Assembly: GCA_002716165.1 (NCBI GenBank)
Contig: PAZT01000019.1
Location: forward strand, 5,154-22,713
DNA from: Deltaproteobacteria bacterium
GTDB taxonomy: Bacteria > SAR324 > NAC60-12
DNA length: 17,560 bases
Direction: 5' to 3'
Position 1 is the stretch's first letter. Every line of letters begins with the position of its first letter. The position numbers were made by a program, and so were the translations under genes. Shown here in pieces: positions 7,258-15,133 of this stretch. Below the pieces are notes generated by a model, which was given only the letters and a program-made list of their open reading frames with translations, searched no databases and was not told the origin of the DNA.

Positions 7258-7520
7258 AATTTTTTTGTGCTAATCAAATAATAATTTAGAAAAATATTTT
7301 CTGTTCAAATCAGTTTCATAACCTCCCACTAAATTTTTCCTTCTGAAACAATTTGAGAGGCTTTACAGCCTTTGATTATTGTTGATTATTATACTGCCAC
7401 AGTAAATGTGGATTCACCAGAGATCTAATATATATTGCGGGACCATCCATCATTTGATCATAGACAATTCCCTTAGCAAACTCTATTTGTCTAGTGTAAT
7501 ATTTTTTGCTGCTATTGCAG
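7258..7520. other. Convergent spacer with weak terminator-like hairpin
   Basis: The spacer separates the lipoprotein gene from the trpEG stop. AGGCT-TTAC-AGCCT at about 7359-7372 is a 5-bp stem followed by TTTGATTATT on the + strand, a weak intrinsic terminator candidate. A 10-bp near-tandem repeat (TTGATTATTG / TTGATTATTA) follows at 7372-7391. On the minus strand a protein-like open stretch runs through 7376-7453 (see findings). Confidence 0.35.
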
Positions 7521-9689
7521 TTATGTTTGTTCAGAAATACTAGTAAGTTCGGTCATAACTTTGTTAATTAAGCGAAGACCGAATTTATCTTTCAGAGTTA
7601 GAATCGATTCCGGATGGAACTGTACAGAGGCAACAGGGAGGGTTTTATGCTGAATTCCCATGATGAGACCATTTTCTGTTTTAGCAGTTATTTCGAAACA
7701 TTCAGGGAGTGTGGCTCTATCCACGTATAAACTATGATAGCGACCTGCAATGAAAGGATTTGGCAGACCTTTAAAGATAGATTTTTCATTGTGAAATATT
7801 TTTGATGACTTGCCGTGAATCGGATGTTCTAGGGTATATAACTTCCCTCCAAAGTGTTCTGCAATTCCTTGGTGCCCCAGACAAACTCCAAAAACTGGAA
7901 TTTTTCTCTCGAGAGCTTCACCTACAACCTCAGAGACATTATGTTCTTTAGGGTATCCAGGTCCCGGAGAGACAAAGAGTAAATCAGGAAAAATTTCATC
8001 GAACATTCTATAAGGAAATCCAGAGCGGAGTGTCACTACTCTTGCTCCAGTTTCTCTGACATAACTAGCCAATATATGTACAAAGCTGTCATGATTATCA
8101 ACAAACAAAACTGTTTTTTCTTCACCTGACTTTGGTAAATCAATTTCCTCGGTATCGGAAGATTTATTGCCTAGTGTAGCAGCTAGGAAAGCTGATGCTT
8201 TGATTTGTGTTTCCTTTTCCTCTTTCGAAGGTTCAGAATCATACAGTAGTGTTGCTCCAGCTCGAACTGAGGCTTTTCCATTTTTTAGATGCACAGTACG
8301 TAATGTCATTCCTGTGCTTACAAAACCATTAAACCACAAAAATCCAATACAGCCGCTATACCATCCTCGTGGTGAATTTTCAATATTTTCAATTGTCTGC
8401 ATCGCAGTTGGTTTTGGGGAACCTGTTACTGTACAAGCCCACATGTGAGTCAAAATGGCATCCACAGCGTCCCTGTCATTATTTAAAATTCCCTCAAGGT
8501 GATCTACTGTATGAATTAGTTTAGAATATCTTTCAAGCAAGCGACGGCCAATTAATCTTACACTTCCTGGAATGCAAATTCTTGCCATGTCATTCCTGTC
8601 CACATCCGTACACATAGTAAGTTCTGATTCTTCTTTTTCTGAAGAAATAAGTGTTTTTATAAGTTCGGCAGTTTCCATTGGGTCTTTACCTATAGGAACA
8701 GTTCCTGATATTGGACTCGTTTCAAATCGATTTTCTTTTATTCTTACATACATCTCTGGAGATGCTCCAACAAGCTGTTCCTTTCCCATATTGATAAGAA
8801 AACTGTAAGGGCTTGGATTTTGATCACAGATTCTACCGAACAATTTAGAGGGTTTATCGTTGAAACCTGTAGAAAAAGTTTGGGAAAGGACTACTTCAAA
8901 AAAATCACCCCTTCTACAACTATCTTTAATTTTTGATACTTTTTTTTCAAATTCACCAATCTTGTGGTCACAATGAACTTGCCCATCTGAATTCCCTGCG
9001 GCAACTGAAAACTCAATGCCTGTATTCCACCAGCTTTCTGTAATACCAGCAGGTGTATGTATATTAAATTCAATTTTATTGGCCTCTTCCTTCTGTCGGT
9101 CAACGACTACCATTTCTACTGGAAGGAAGAGGTGCAGGTCTGAATGATCATCATCCCTTTCGTGTTTCGTTTGAATTGTTTCAAATTGAAAAACCAGATC
9201 GTAGCCAAATGCACCATATAGTCCTAGATAAGGATCATTACTTCTAAATAGTTCAAAGATTGCTCTGATTACAGAAAATACGCTTGGTTGGCGGCTCCTT
9301 TCTTCTTCAAGGAAGAACTCACTCATTTCATTAACAGTTCCATAAATCGTTCCCATAACATTATCTTTTTCTGATAATGAATTTAATACTTCAAGATGAG
9401 GATGTTTCATTATTTCAGGTTCAATTACTTTGAGAATAAGTGATCCGTTTGGATTGAGTGCATTGATTTCAAAGTTACGTTTTTTTGTAATCAACTCCAA
9501 TGCCGGATTTATGAATCCGAGATCCCATCGCGAATAGCGGTCTGGTACCTCATAATTACTCACAAAAAGAGCACCCTTATGTGTATCAATATATTGATAT
9601 ATTTTGTTCAATGCTGAATCTGCATCTAGTGGAGTGATAGCCTTTTCTATTTTGATTCCTCCCTGAGTTGTGAAATTTGAATTTTTCAT
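7521..9689 (-). CDS. trpE(G): Fused anthranilate synthase TrpE-TrpG
   Basis: This 722-aa cytoplasmic enzyme makes anthranilate from chorismate and glutamine, the first committed step of tryptophan synthesis. Residues about 1-500 are the TrpE part. Its N-terminal region (VSNYEVPDRYSRWDLGFINP) matches the rhizobial-type TrpE(G), and its chorismate-binding core contains SPISGTVPIGKD, the HTVDHLEG motif and VTGSPKPTAMQTIE. After a short linker (about 508-526) comes the glutamine amidotransferase, starting VLFVDNHDSF near 531, with catalytic Cys603 in GVCLGHQG and the His692/Glu694 pair in QFHPES. All key residues appear present. The length equals that of known TrpE(G) fusions. It follows trpF by 32 nt on the same strand. 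The phenazine enzyme PhzE has a similar fusion, but the trpF neighbour favours tryptophan synthesis. Confidence 0.93.
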   Translation of the reverse strand: MKNSNFTTQGGIKIEKAITPLDADSALNKIYQYIDTHKGALFVSNYEVPDRYSRWDLGFINPALELITKKRNFEINALNPNGSLILKVIEPEIMKHPHLEVLNSLSEKDNVMGTIYGTVNEMSEFFLEEERSRQPSVFSVIRAIFELFRSNDPYLGLYGAFGYDLVFQFETIQTKHERDDDHSDLHLFLPVEMVVVDRQKEEANKIEFNIHTPAGITESWWNTGIEFSVAAGNSDGQVHCDHKIGEFEKKVSKIKDSCRRGDFFEVVLSQTFSTGFNDKPSKLFGRICDQNPSPYSFLINMGKEQLVGASPEMYVRIKENRFETSPISGTVPIGKDPMETAELIKTLISSEKEESELTMCTDVDRNDMARICIPGSVRLIGRRLLERYSKLIHTVDHLEGILNNDRDAVDAILTHMWACTVTGSPKPTAMQTIENIENSPRGWYSGCIGFLWFNGFVSTGMTLRTVHLKNGKASVRAGATLLYDSEPSKEEKETQIKASAFLAATLGNKSSDTEEIDLPKSGEEKTVLFVDNHDSFVHILASYVRETGARVVTLRSGFPYRMFDEIFPDLLFVSPGPGYPKEHNVSEVVGEALERKIPVFGVCLGHQGIAEHFGGKLYTLEHPIHGKSSKIFHNEKSIFKGLPNPFIAGRYHSLYVDRATLPECFEITAKTENGLIMGIQHKTLPVASVQFHPESILTLKDKFGLRLINKVMTELTSISEQT

Positions 9690-9721
9690 TGCTTAATACA
9701 GATTATTCATATTGGAAAAAA

Positions 9722-10351
9722 TTATTTAATGATTTTACTAATAAATTTTTCAACTAACCTCATGTCTTTTATTCCAGGTTTTTTTTCTACTCCGCTACAA
9801 ACATCTACTGCCCAAGGTTTAACCTTCTTAATTGCCTCTTCAACATTTTCTGGGGTTGGCCCACCCGCAAGAATCATCTTACCAAAGCCTGAAGCCTTAT
9901 TTGCAAGGTCAATATCAACTTTTAGTCCTGAACCACCAAAATGATACTTACTAAACGCATCAATTAGAAATGTTTCCTGTTTGTAATGCTTTATAAGGGA
10001 AAATTTGAATTTAGGAGATACGCGAAATGCTTTAAACCAAGGGAATTCCAATTTTTCACAAGTTACCAATTCTTCATCACCATGCAATTGCACCCAGTCC
10101 ATACCTGTTAGATTCATCAAATCATTTATTGAATCTGGAGATGCATTTACAAATACTCCTACAGTCTTAGCTGATTTAGGAAGTTCAGAAACGATCTCAC
10201 TTATAATTTCTGGAATAATATAACGCGATGATCCACTCCAGCAATTTAGTCCAATTAAATCTGCGCCCATATTAAAACAAGAAAGTGCTTGCTCAGGTTT
10301 TGTAAGGCCACATATTTTAATTTGTGTTCGCATTGATTTGCTTGGTTTCAT
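9722..10351 (-). CDS. trpF: Phosphoribosylanthranilate isomerase
   Basis: This 209-aa TIM-barrel enzyme converts N-(5-phosphoribosyl)anthranilate to CdRP, the third step of tryptophan synthesis. The catalytic Cys14 is in IKICGLT, the catalytic Asp131 in FLIDAF, followed by GGSGLKVD; the phosphate-binding end is seen in LAGGPTPENV and DVCSGVEKKPGIKD. Length is normal. Met7 (MRTQIKICGLT) is an alternative and perhaps better start by comparison with the family; neither has a good ribosome site. It heads a two-gene minus-strand operon with the TrpE-TrpG fusion; trpD, trpC, trpB and trpA are not in the window. Confidence 0.93.
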   Translation of the reverse strand: MKPSKSMRTQIKICGLTKPEQALSCFNMGADLIGLNCWSGSSRYIIPEIISEIVSELPKSAKTVGVFVNASPDSINDLMNLTGMDWVQLHGDEELVTCEKLEFPWFKAFRVSPKFKFSLIKHYKQETFLIDAFSKYHFGGSGLKVDIDLANKASGFGKMILAGGPTPENVEEAIKKVKPWAVDVCSGVEKKPGIKDMRLVEKFISKIIK

Positions 10352-10362
10352 CTGCTTCTGGA

Positions 10363-10391
10363 TTGGTTTTTTTTGGTTGAAACGCTATAAT
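10363..10391 (+). promoter_or_regulatory. Candidate sigma-70 promoter toward the TPR gene
   Basis: TTGGTT at 10363-10368 and a perfect TATAAT at 10386-10391 are separated by 17 nt. It would give an unusually long leader of about 340 nt before the TPR gene, so a second, nearer promoter is possible. Confidence 0.35.
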
Positions 10392-10713
10392 TAATAGTTA
10401 ATTAAGATACGAAGACTAACGAAATATGAAAAGAAAAAAAAGAATATCAGAAAAATGATCAAATTTCCGTATGTAATTAAGAATAAAAATTTATTTTACT
10501 TTCTAATATCTGCAGAATTACGCAGCTTAAACTTTAATATCTTACTTGTAATAAAGAGTGGATAAGTTCATGTGCTGCCACAATTCCTGCATAAAAAAAG
10601 CGAATAGAAAATATTAGCTTAATTTTTCTGTAATTTTTGAATAACAAATTCTGATTACCCGAAACTTTATATCATTTTTAGAAAATTTTCATCAATACCC
10701 TTCAGGATTTATA

Positions 10714-10731
10714 ATGAGAATTAAAATTTAA
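10714..10731 (+). other. Five-codon minicistron ahead of the TPR gene
   Basis: AGGA at 10704-10707 lies 6 nt before an ATG that opens a five-codon frame (Met-Arg-Ile-Lys-Ile-stop) ending 6 nt before the ATG of the TPR gene. The main start has no visible ribosome site of its own, so translation may reinitiate from this minicistron. The sequence AATTAAAATT also recurs at the start of the main gene, so this may be a small duplication of its start region. Confidence 0.3.
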
Positions 10732-10737
10732 AAGTCT

Positions 10738-13700
10738 ATGTCAAAATTAAAATTCATAAACATAAATGCTCTTCTGATAAGTATTATTTTATATTTCTGG
10801 ACAGCTTGCGCATTAGCACAGTGTTGGACAAGTGATCTTGGGGAAGATGAACAGTTGGCTGTTGCTCGAGAGACATTTGAAACTCAATTGTTTGCAGAAT
10901 CAATAGAGGCGGCAAGATGTTATCTTGATGAATTCCCTAAAGGTAATTCAAGGGAAGAAATGATGTTTCTGAAAGCGGAATCATTTCGCAATATTGGAAA
11001 ACTTAACGATGCAGTTATAGGCTATGATGAACTTATGATAAGTTTCCCATCAAGCAATGAATATCTTGAAAAAGTAATGTTTTATAAAGGTGTTTCACAG
11101 GCTCGCATTGATAAATATGCTGAATCAATGAATTCATTAAAAATTTTTCTATTTAAATTCCCTGACTCTAGTCACAGTGATGCAGCTTATTACTGGTTGG
11201 GATATGCAACTTCATATCATGCCGAATCGCTGCGTTTAAAAAGAAAAAAGATGGCTTTGCCAGAATTCAAAGCTTCTACAATGTATTTTGCTAAATTAAA
11301 TCCAAAATCATTGAGCCAGAGTCAGCAGTTGGAACGCTTAAATTTGTTAGGACGAGCTTGGTGGTTTCTGGAAGATATTGTTCAAGCAGCAGAAGCATGG
11401 GAAAAATACTTCTACTCTTCAAATTCCATAAGTAAGGAAGAGGCATTAAATCTTAAATTTAAGTTAGCCACAGGTTTTCAGAAGGAAAAAAATTATGCAC
11501 ATGCTGAAAAATGGTATGCCAGAATTACAAAAGACCACCCAGAGTCTGAAATAGCTACTTCTTCGTCTTTTTGGCGGGCTGAAATGGCATATGCAAAAGC
11601 AGTCAAGTATGAAAAAGATTCAGCATTTGATTTTAATTCTGTTAAAGGAATGGTCAAACACTACCAAAAATATATAGATAAGAATGATAAAGAGCATCTT
11701 TCTCTAGCTTATTATCGTACTGGCGTTCTACAGAGACCTTTCGATTCAAATAAATCTATCTCAGCATTCAACGAATACCTTTCAACTAGAGATACTACAT
11801 ATCTAAATGAAGTTCTCTATCAGCTAGGATACTTATATATTGAAATAAAACATCACAAAAATGCGATAAATAGCTTTGAAGAATATTTGTCTATGGGATA
11901 CAAAGCTCATATAGATGAGGTGCAATATCAATTAGGGATTTTATATATTAAAACTAAACAGCCTCGAAAAGCTATAGAAGTCTATGAAAAATATCTGGCT
12001 GGAGAAGTTAAAGAGCATTCAGCTATCACACAGCTCAGTCTCGGGTCACTTTATCTAGAAACAAAGAAGCCCGTTCTTGCTTTAAAAGCATTTGAAAATG
12101 CACGTCAGTACCCACAATATCAACAAAATATTGAACTTTTGCAAACTCTAGAAGTACTTTACCGGGAAACGGCATCAGAGGCTAAATATATCAAATTTAT
12201 GAAAGAAGTATCTGTAGATTTAAAATTGTCGAAAAAAGATCGGCACGAATTTCAAACTCAATTGTTTCTAAAATATCATGATCAGAAAAATTGTGGGAAG
12301 TTTATTTCTGAGTTGAAAAAAAATCCTGTATTTTTGCAATACTTAAAAAAATCAAATCTTGATAGGTGGTATCATTTTATTTATTTGAGAGGCAGTTGTC
12401 ATTTTAAGGCTCAAAACTGGATAAAAGCTCGTTCGGATTTACGAGAAGTTAGGCAAAATAACAAATATAGAAAGCAATCTGTAAGCATGCTACTTGAGGC
12501 ACACAAACAACTTGAAGACTGGGAGTCAATAACCTGGGAGATGCAAGATATTTTTAAGAGGAATTCACCAAAAATGACAATCGATCATTACAAACTTTGG
12601 ATATTTTCAGCTCAGCGACGCAATGATTCTCAAAGACTTGAGAGAATAAAAATAATTTTTGATCGCTGGAAAAAATCATTTCCTGAAGACCAAGAAAATT
12701 TGGACAACCTACAAATATTCATAATTGAAAGTAGAATTCAAAAGTTGACCGAAGAGGAAAACTGGAGGGGACTATCTTCCTTTATTCGTTCAGAGGTTCA
12801 AGAAGGTCGAATTCAGCTGGAAGAACAGAGTTTTAATCAATTGCTATTTGCAGAAAAAAAAATTGGTAACTGGTCAGGAATCTTGAATGCATATGAATTA
12901 TTGAAAATTTATAACCCTGCACTTTCTGTGACAATCGTAGCATTGATTGACCAAGCCAAAGCTTCAGAAAACATTGGGCAATCAGAGCTTTCACTCAGTT
13001 ATTATCAACAAGCTATAGAAACTGAACCGTTAAATGAAGAAGAGCGGGCGAAGCAGAATGAGATTAAACAATTTTTGGCAAATAGGACTTTTCAAAAATG
13101 GATTGACAATGAAGAATGGTCAAAAGTTACCGAGGCTATTCACGAAGAAGTTAAAGAAAATAAACGTATACTGGATGATGAAAATTTTAAGCTTCTTATA
13201 TTTGCTGAAAATCAAAAAATAGGTAGAGCAAAATACAATGGAATCCTTGATGCTTATGTTCTTCTTGAAAAATATGATAAACAAAAGACTCTCTCTTTAG
13301 AATCACAGATAGACCAAGGCTATGCAGCAGAAAAATTAGGTGGGTATAAACGTGCTAAAATTTATTATAGTAGAGCTCTTAAAAAGGCACCTGATGAAAA
13401 TGTTGATTTAATTCTACAACTAGTTGCTGAACTGAAAAGACTTTACGAACGTACAAAAGATTATAAGTCACTTGTCCAAATATACGAGAGAGCCTATGCT
13501 TCTCTCAAAAAGACTTCAAGGTCTAAGAAAGAGCTTCGAACTTACGCATATTTAATTGGTTACCATAAATTTTTTCATCTTAAACAAAACAAAAATGCAA
13601 GGATTTGGTTGCTTCGTTCAGATGGAGGAGGATCTTCAGCGCAGGAATTGCAGGCTGCATACTGGGTCGCTAAACTCGATCAGTTGGCGAAAAAGCCAGA

Positions 13701-13953
13701 AATGGCACTAAAAAGATTAAAAGAATTGTCAGGTCGAAAAATTTCAAATAAATCTGCTCTTTATGTGCAGATACACTTTGAACTTGGGACATTGTTTCAT
13801 CTTAAGGAAAACTGGGATTCAGCCCTACGACACTATCGTTTTGTTGCTAAGGCGAGGGCTCCTGAAGAATTTAAAAAAATTCAAACAGCGGCTCAAGAAA
13901 ATGCTAAGGAGATTGCAGATTATCTTAAATCGATCAAAGCTGCCCAAGCATGA
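10738..13953 (+). CDS. Large exported tetratricopeptide-repeat protein
   Basis: This 1071-aa protein begins with a signal peptide (hydrophobic 9-23, cleavage predicted after ALA at 25-27), so it is probably periplasmic. Residues about 35-165 are BamD/YbgF-like TPR pairs (YLDEFPKGNSREEMMFLKA). About 345-460 are three clear tandem repeats of roughly 36 residues built on YQLGxLYIxxKxxxxAIxxxExYL. The C-terminal half carries a duplicated segment of roughly 100 residues (about 672-770 and 790-888). Further TPR-like helices reach the end. TPR arrays act as scaffolds for protein complexes; the partner is unknown. Its stop overlaps the start of the next gene (ATGA), indicating translational coupling. 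A lipoprotein alternative (Cys24) is less likely because Trp21 would occupy the -3 position. Confidence 0.85.
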   Translation: MSKLKFININALLISIILYFWTACALAQCWTSDLGEDEQLAVARETFETQLFAESIEAARCYLDEFPKGNSREEMMFLKAESFRNIGKLNDAVIGYDELMISFPSSNEYLEKVMFYKGVSQARIDKYAESMNSLKIFLFKFPDSSHSDAAYYWLGYATSYHAESLRLKRKKMALPEFKASTMYFAKLNPKSLSQSQQLERLNLLGRAWWFLEDIVQAAEAWEKYFYSSNSISKEEALNLKFKLATGFQKEKNYAHAEKWYARITKDHPESEIATSSSFWRAEMAYAKAVKYEKDSAFDFNSVKGMVKHYQKYIDKNDKEHLSLAYYRTGVLQRPFDSNKSISAFNEYLSTRDTTYLNEVLYQLGYLYIEIKHHKNAINSFEEYLSMGYKAHIDEVQYQLGILYIKTKQPRKAIEVYEKYLAGEVKEHSAITQLSLGSLYLETKKPVLALKAFENARQYPQYQQNIELLQTLEVLYRETASEAKYIKFMKEVSVDLKLSKKDRHEFQTQLFLKYHDQKNCGKFISELKKNPVFLQYLKKSNLDRWYHFIYLRGSCHFKAQNWIKARSDLREVRQNNKYRKQSVSMLLEAHKQLEDWESITWEMQDIFKRNSPKMTIDHYKLWIFSAQRRNDSQRLERIKIIFDRWKKSFPEDQENLDNLQIFIIESRIQKLTEEENWRGLSSFIRSEVQEGRIQLEEQSFNQLLFAEKKIGNWSGILNAYELLKIYNPALSVTIVALIDQAKASENIGQSELSLSYYQQAIETEPLNEEERAKQNEIKQFLANRTFQKWIDNEEWSKVTEAIHEEVKENKRILDDENFKLLIFAENQKIGRAKYNGILDAYVLLEKYDKQKTLSLESQIDQGYAAEKLGGYKRAKIYYSRALKKAPDENVDLILQLVAELKRLYERTKDYKSLVQIYERAYASLKKTSRSKKELRTYAYLIGYHKFFHLKQNKNARIWLLRSDGGGSSAQELQAAYWVAKLDQLAKKPEMALKRLKELSGRKISNKSALYVQIHFELGTLFHLKENWDSALRHYRFVAKARAPEEFKKIQTAAQENAKEIADYLKSIKAAQA

Positions 13954-15026
13954 GATATTTTTTAAATATGATAAAGGAAAATATCAAAATCGTTTTTCCC
14001 TCATATTTTATTGTTAAGAGAAAAACCTATAGCAAAATATTCTTATGCCTTTTCTCTATTTATATTTTTTTTGCTTTAGGATCTTCTGATAAGGTTTTTT
14101 CAGAAAACCTTCCACAAACTGAAATTACGGTTAAAGGGAGAATTATATTACCGGAAGGGGAATTGGTTCCAAAAGAAGGATTGAATGTGGTTTTGTTGAA
14201 ATTAGTACTTAATGCAGAAGGTCAGGTAACACCAGTAGGGCCACAGGGCAGGGTATTAGCTGATAACAGGGGTAATTTCCAGTTTTTAAGAGTGAATCCT
14301 GATTATCGGGCAGCATATCAGCTTGGGACACGTGTTTCTGGTAAATTATACAGTACAAAAGTTTTCTTTTTCAAAGCCGGCAAGAATAAGTATCAAAAAG
14401 ATATTAAAATCCCAGTAACATCCACGGATATAAACAAACTTGAAATAAGTCAGGTGTCACTCGTGATTGAATCTGGATTAAGCTCAGTCACTGTAACAGA
14501 AGTAATATCATTTTATAATTCATCACCTGACAGAATTGATACAAGAGACCACTCAATAGATTATTCTCTTCCCAGGGGTTGGTACAATTTTAAAATGATT
14601 CAAAGCAACTCTGGCCCTGATATTGAACATCAAATTGATGATAGAATGTTAATCATTAAAAGTGTTTTTCCACCAGGTAATACACAAATTATTTTTCATT
14701 ACAATCTAGAGTCCTTATATGGGAGTTTGCAAATCCAAAGGGAATTTAACCATTCACTGGATAAAGTAACTGTCTTCACTCCTTCAGGACAATTGAAAAT
14801 AAAATCTGCCCAGCTTATTTTTTCTGGAAAGCAAAACATACAAGAAATAGATTTTTTGGTGTGGAAGGCTAAGGCTACCGATTCTAATATACTTGAATTA
14901 AAAATTATCAATATCCCAATAGATTCCTTAGAATATATAGGTATTGCAGTAATAATTCTGCTCCTATTGTTTCTGTCTGTAATTATATTTTATCGGAATC
15001 GATTAATGATGAGAGATCCCATTTAA
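13950..15026 (+). CDS. Exported, C-terminally anchored beta-rich protein of unknown function
   Basis: This 358-aa protein has an N-terminal signal or anchor helix at 29-44 (after a basic KRK stretch) and a second membrane helix near the C-terminus (about 329-348), ending in a positively charged RNRLMMRDPI tail; the bulk therefore sits outside the cytoplasm. The middle is strand-rich. Residues about 57-150 (ITVKGRIILPEGELVPKEG ... ADNRGNFQF) resemble carboxypeptidase-regulatory / transthyretin-like beta-sandwich domains, and about 160-310 look like another beta-sandwich. I do not recognise a specific family. The ATG overlaps the stop of the TPR gene by 4 nt; ATG at 13968 is an alternative. Translational coupling suggests equal amounts of the two proteins and probably a shared complex. 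Confidence 0.75.
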   Translation: MRYFLNMIKENIKIVFPSYFIVKRKTYSKIFLCLFSIYIFFALGSSDKVFSENLPQTEITVKGRIILPEGELVPKEGLNVVLLKLVLNAEGQVTPVGPQGRVLADNRGNFQFLRVNPDYRAAYQLGTRVSGKLYSTKVFFFKAGKNKYQKDIKIPVTSTDINKLEISQVSLVIESGLSSVTVTEVISFYNSSPDRIDTRDHSIDYSLPRGWYNFKMIQSNSGPDIEHQIDDRMLIIKSVFPPGNTQIIFHYNLESLYGSLQIQREFNHSLDKVTVFTPSGQLKIKSAQLIFSGKQNIQEIDFLVWKAKATDSNILELKIINIPIDSLEYIGIAVIILLLLFLSVIIFYRNRLMMRDPI

Positions 15027-15083
15027 GAAAAAATTATTTTAAACAAAGTCATGTTTTTTCAAAAACTCATCAATTAACTGGGA

Positions 15084-15115
15084 ATCAGTTTTAATTCTTA
15101 AACTGCAAAACTGAT
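15084..15115 (+). promoter_or_regulatory. Alternating hairpin leader before gspE
   Basis: ATCAGTTTT at 15084-15092 and AAAACTGAT at 15107-15115 form a perfect 9-bp stem around a 14-nt loop, ending 18 nt before the gspE start. The same CAGTT can instead pair with AACTG at 15076-15080 or with AAACTG at 15100-15105, so three mutually exclusive stems are possible. No T-run follows, so it is not an ordinary terminator. Confidence 0.45.
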
Positions 15116-15133
15116 CCTAAGCTAGAGCATTTT

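Larger units (their letters stand above)
10352..10737. other. Divergent spacer between trpF and TPR gene
   Basis: This 386-nt region must hold the promoters for both directions. A + strand sigma-70 candidate is listed separately. On the minus strand I see no clear promoter and no leader peptide with clustered Trp (TGG) codons, so classical attenuation of trpF-trpEG is not supported. A five-codon minicistron at 10714-10731 precedes the TPR gene. The rest is AT-rich without recognisable features. Confidence 0.5.

Noticed and set aside
8167..8808. Open frames on the + strand opposite trpEG
   Set aside because: They are antisense shadows of a clearly conserved enzyme gene, with no ribosome sites or recognisable domains.
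7521..9689. Phenazine-type PhzE or aminodeoxychorismate synthase instead of TrpE-TrpG
   Set aside because: The N-terminal region matches rhizobial-type TrpE(G), the length fits that fusion, and trpF is the adjacent gene.
10352..10480. Trp attenuator leader upstream of trpF
   Set aside because: No clustered TGG codons in a short minus-strand frame and no terminator/antiterminator pair were found.
10557..10565. DnaA-box-like TTATCCACT on the minus strand
   Set aside because: It is a single site with one mismatch, without a cluster, GATC sites or dnaA/dnaN neighbours; no origin is supported.
10738..10824. Lipoprotein signal for the TPR protein at Cys24 or Cys29
   Set aside because: Residues before both cysteines do not fit a lipobox well (Trp at -3, or Gln at -1), while ALA at 25-27 is a good signal peptidase I site.
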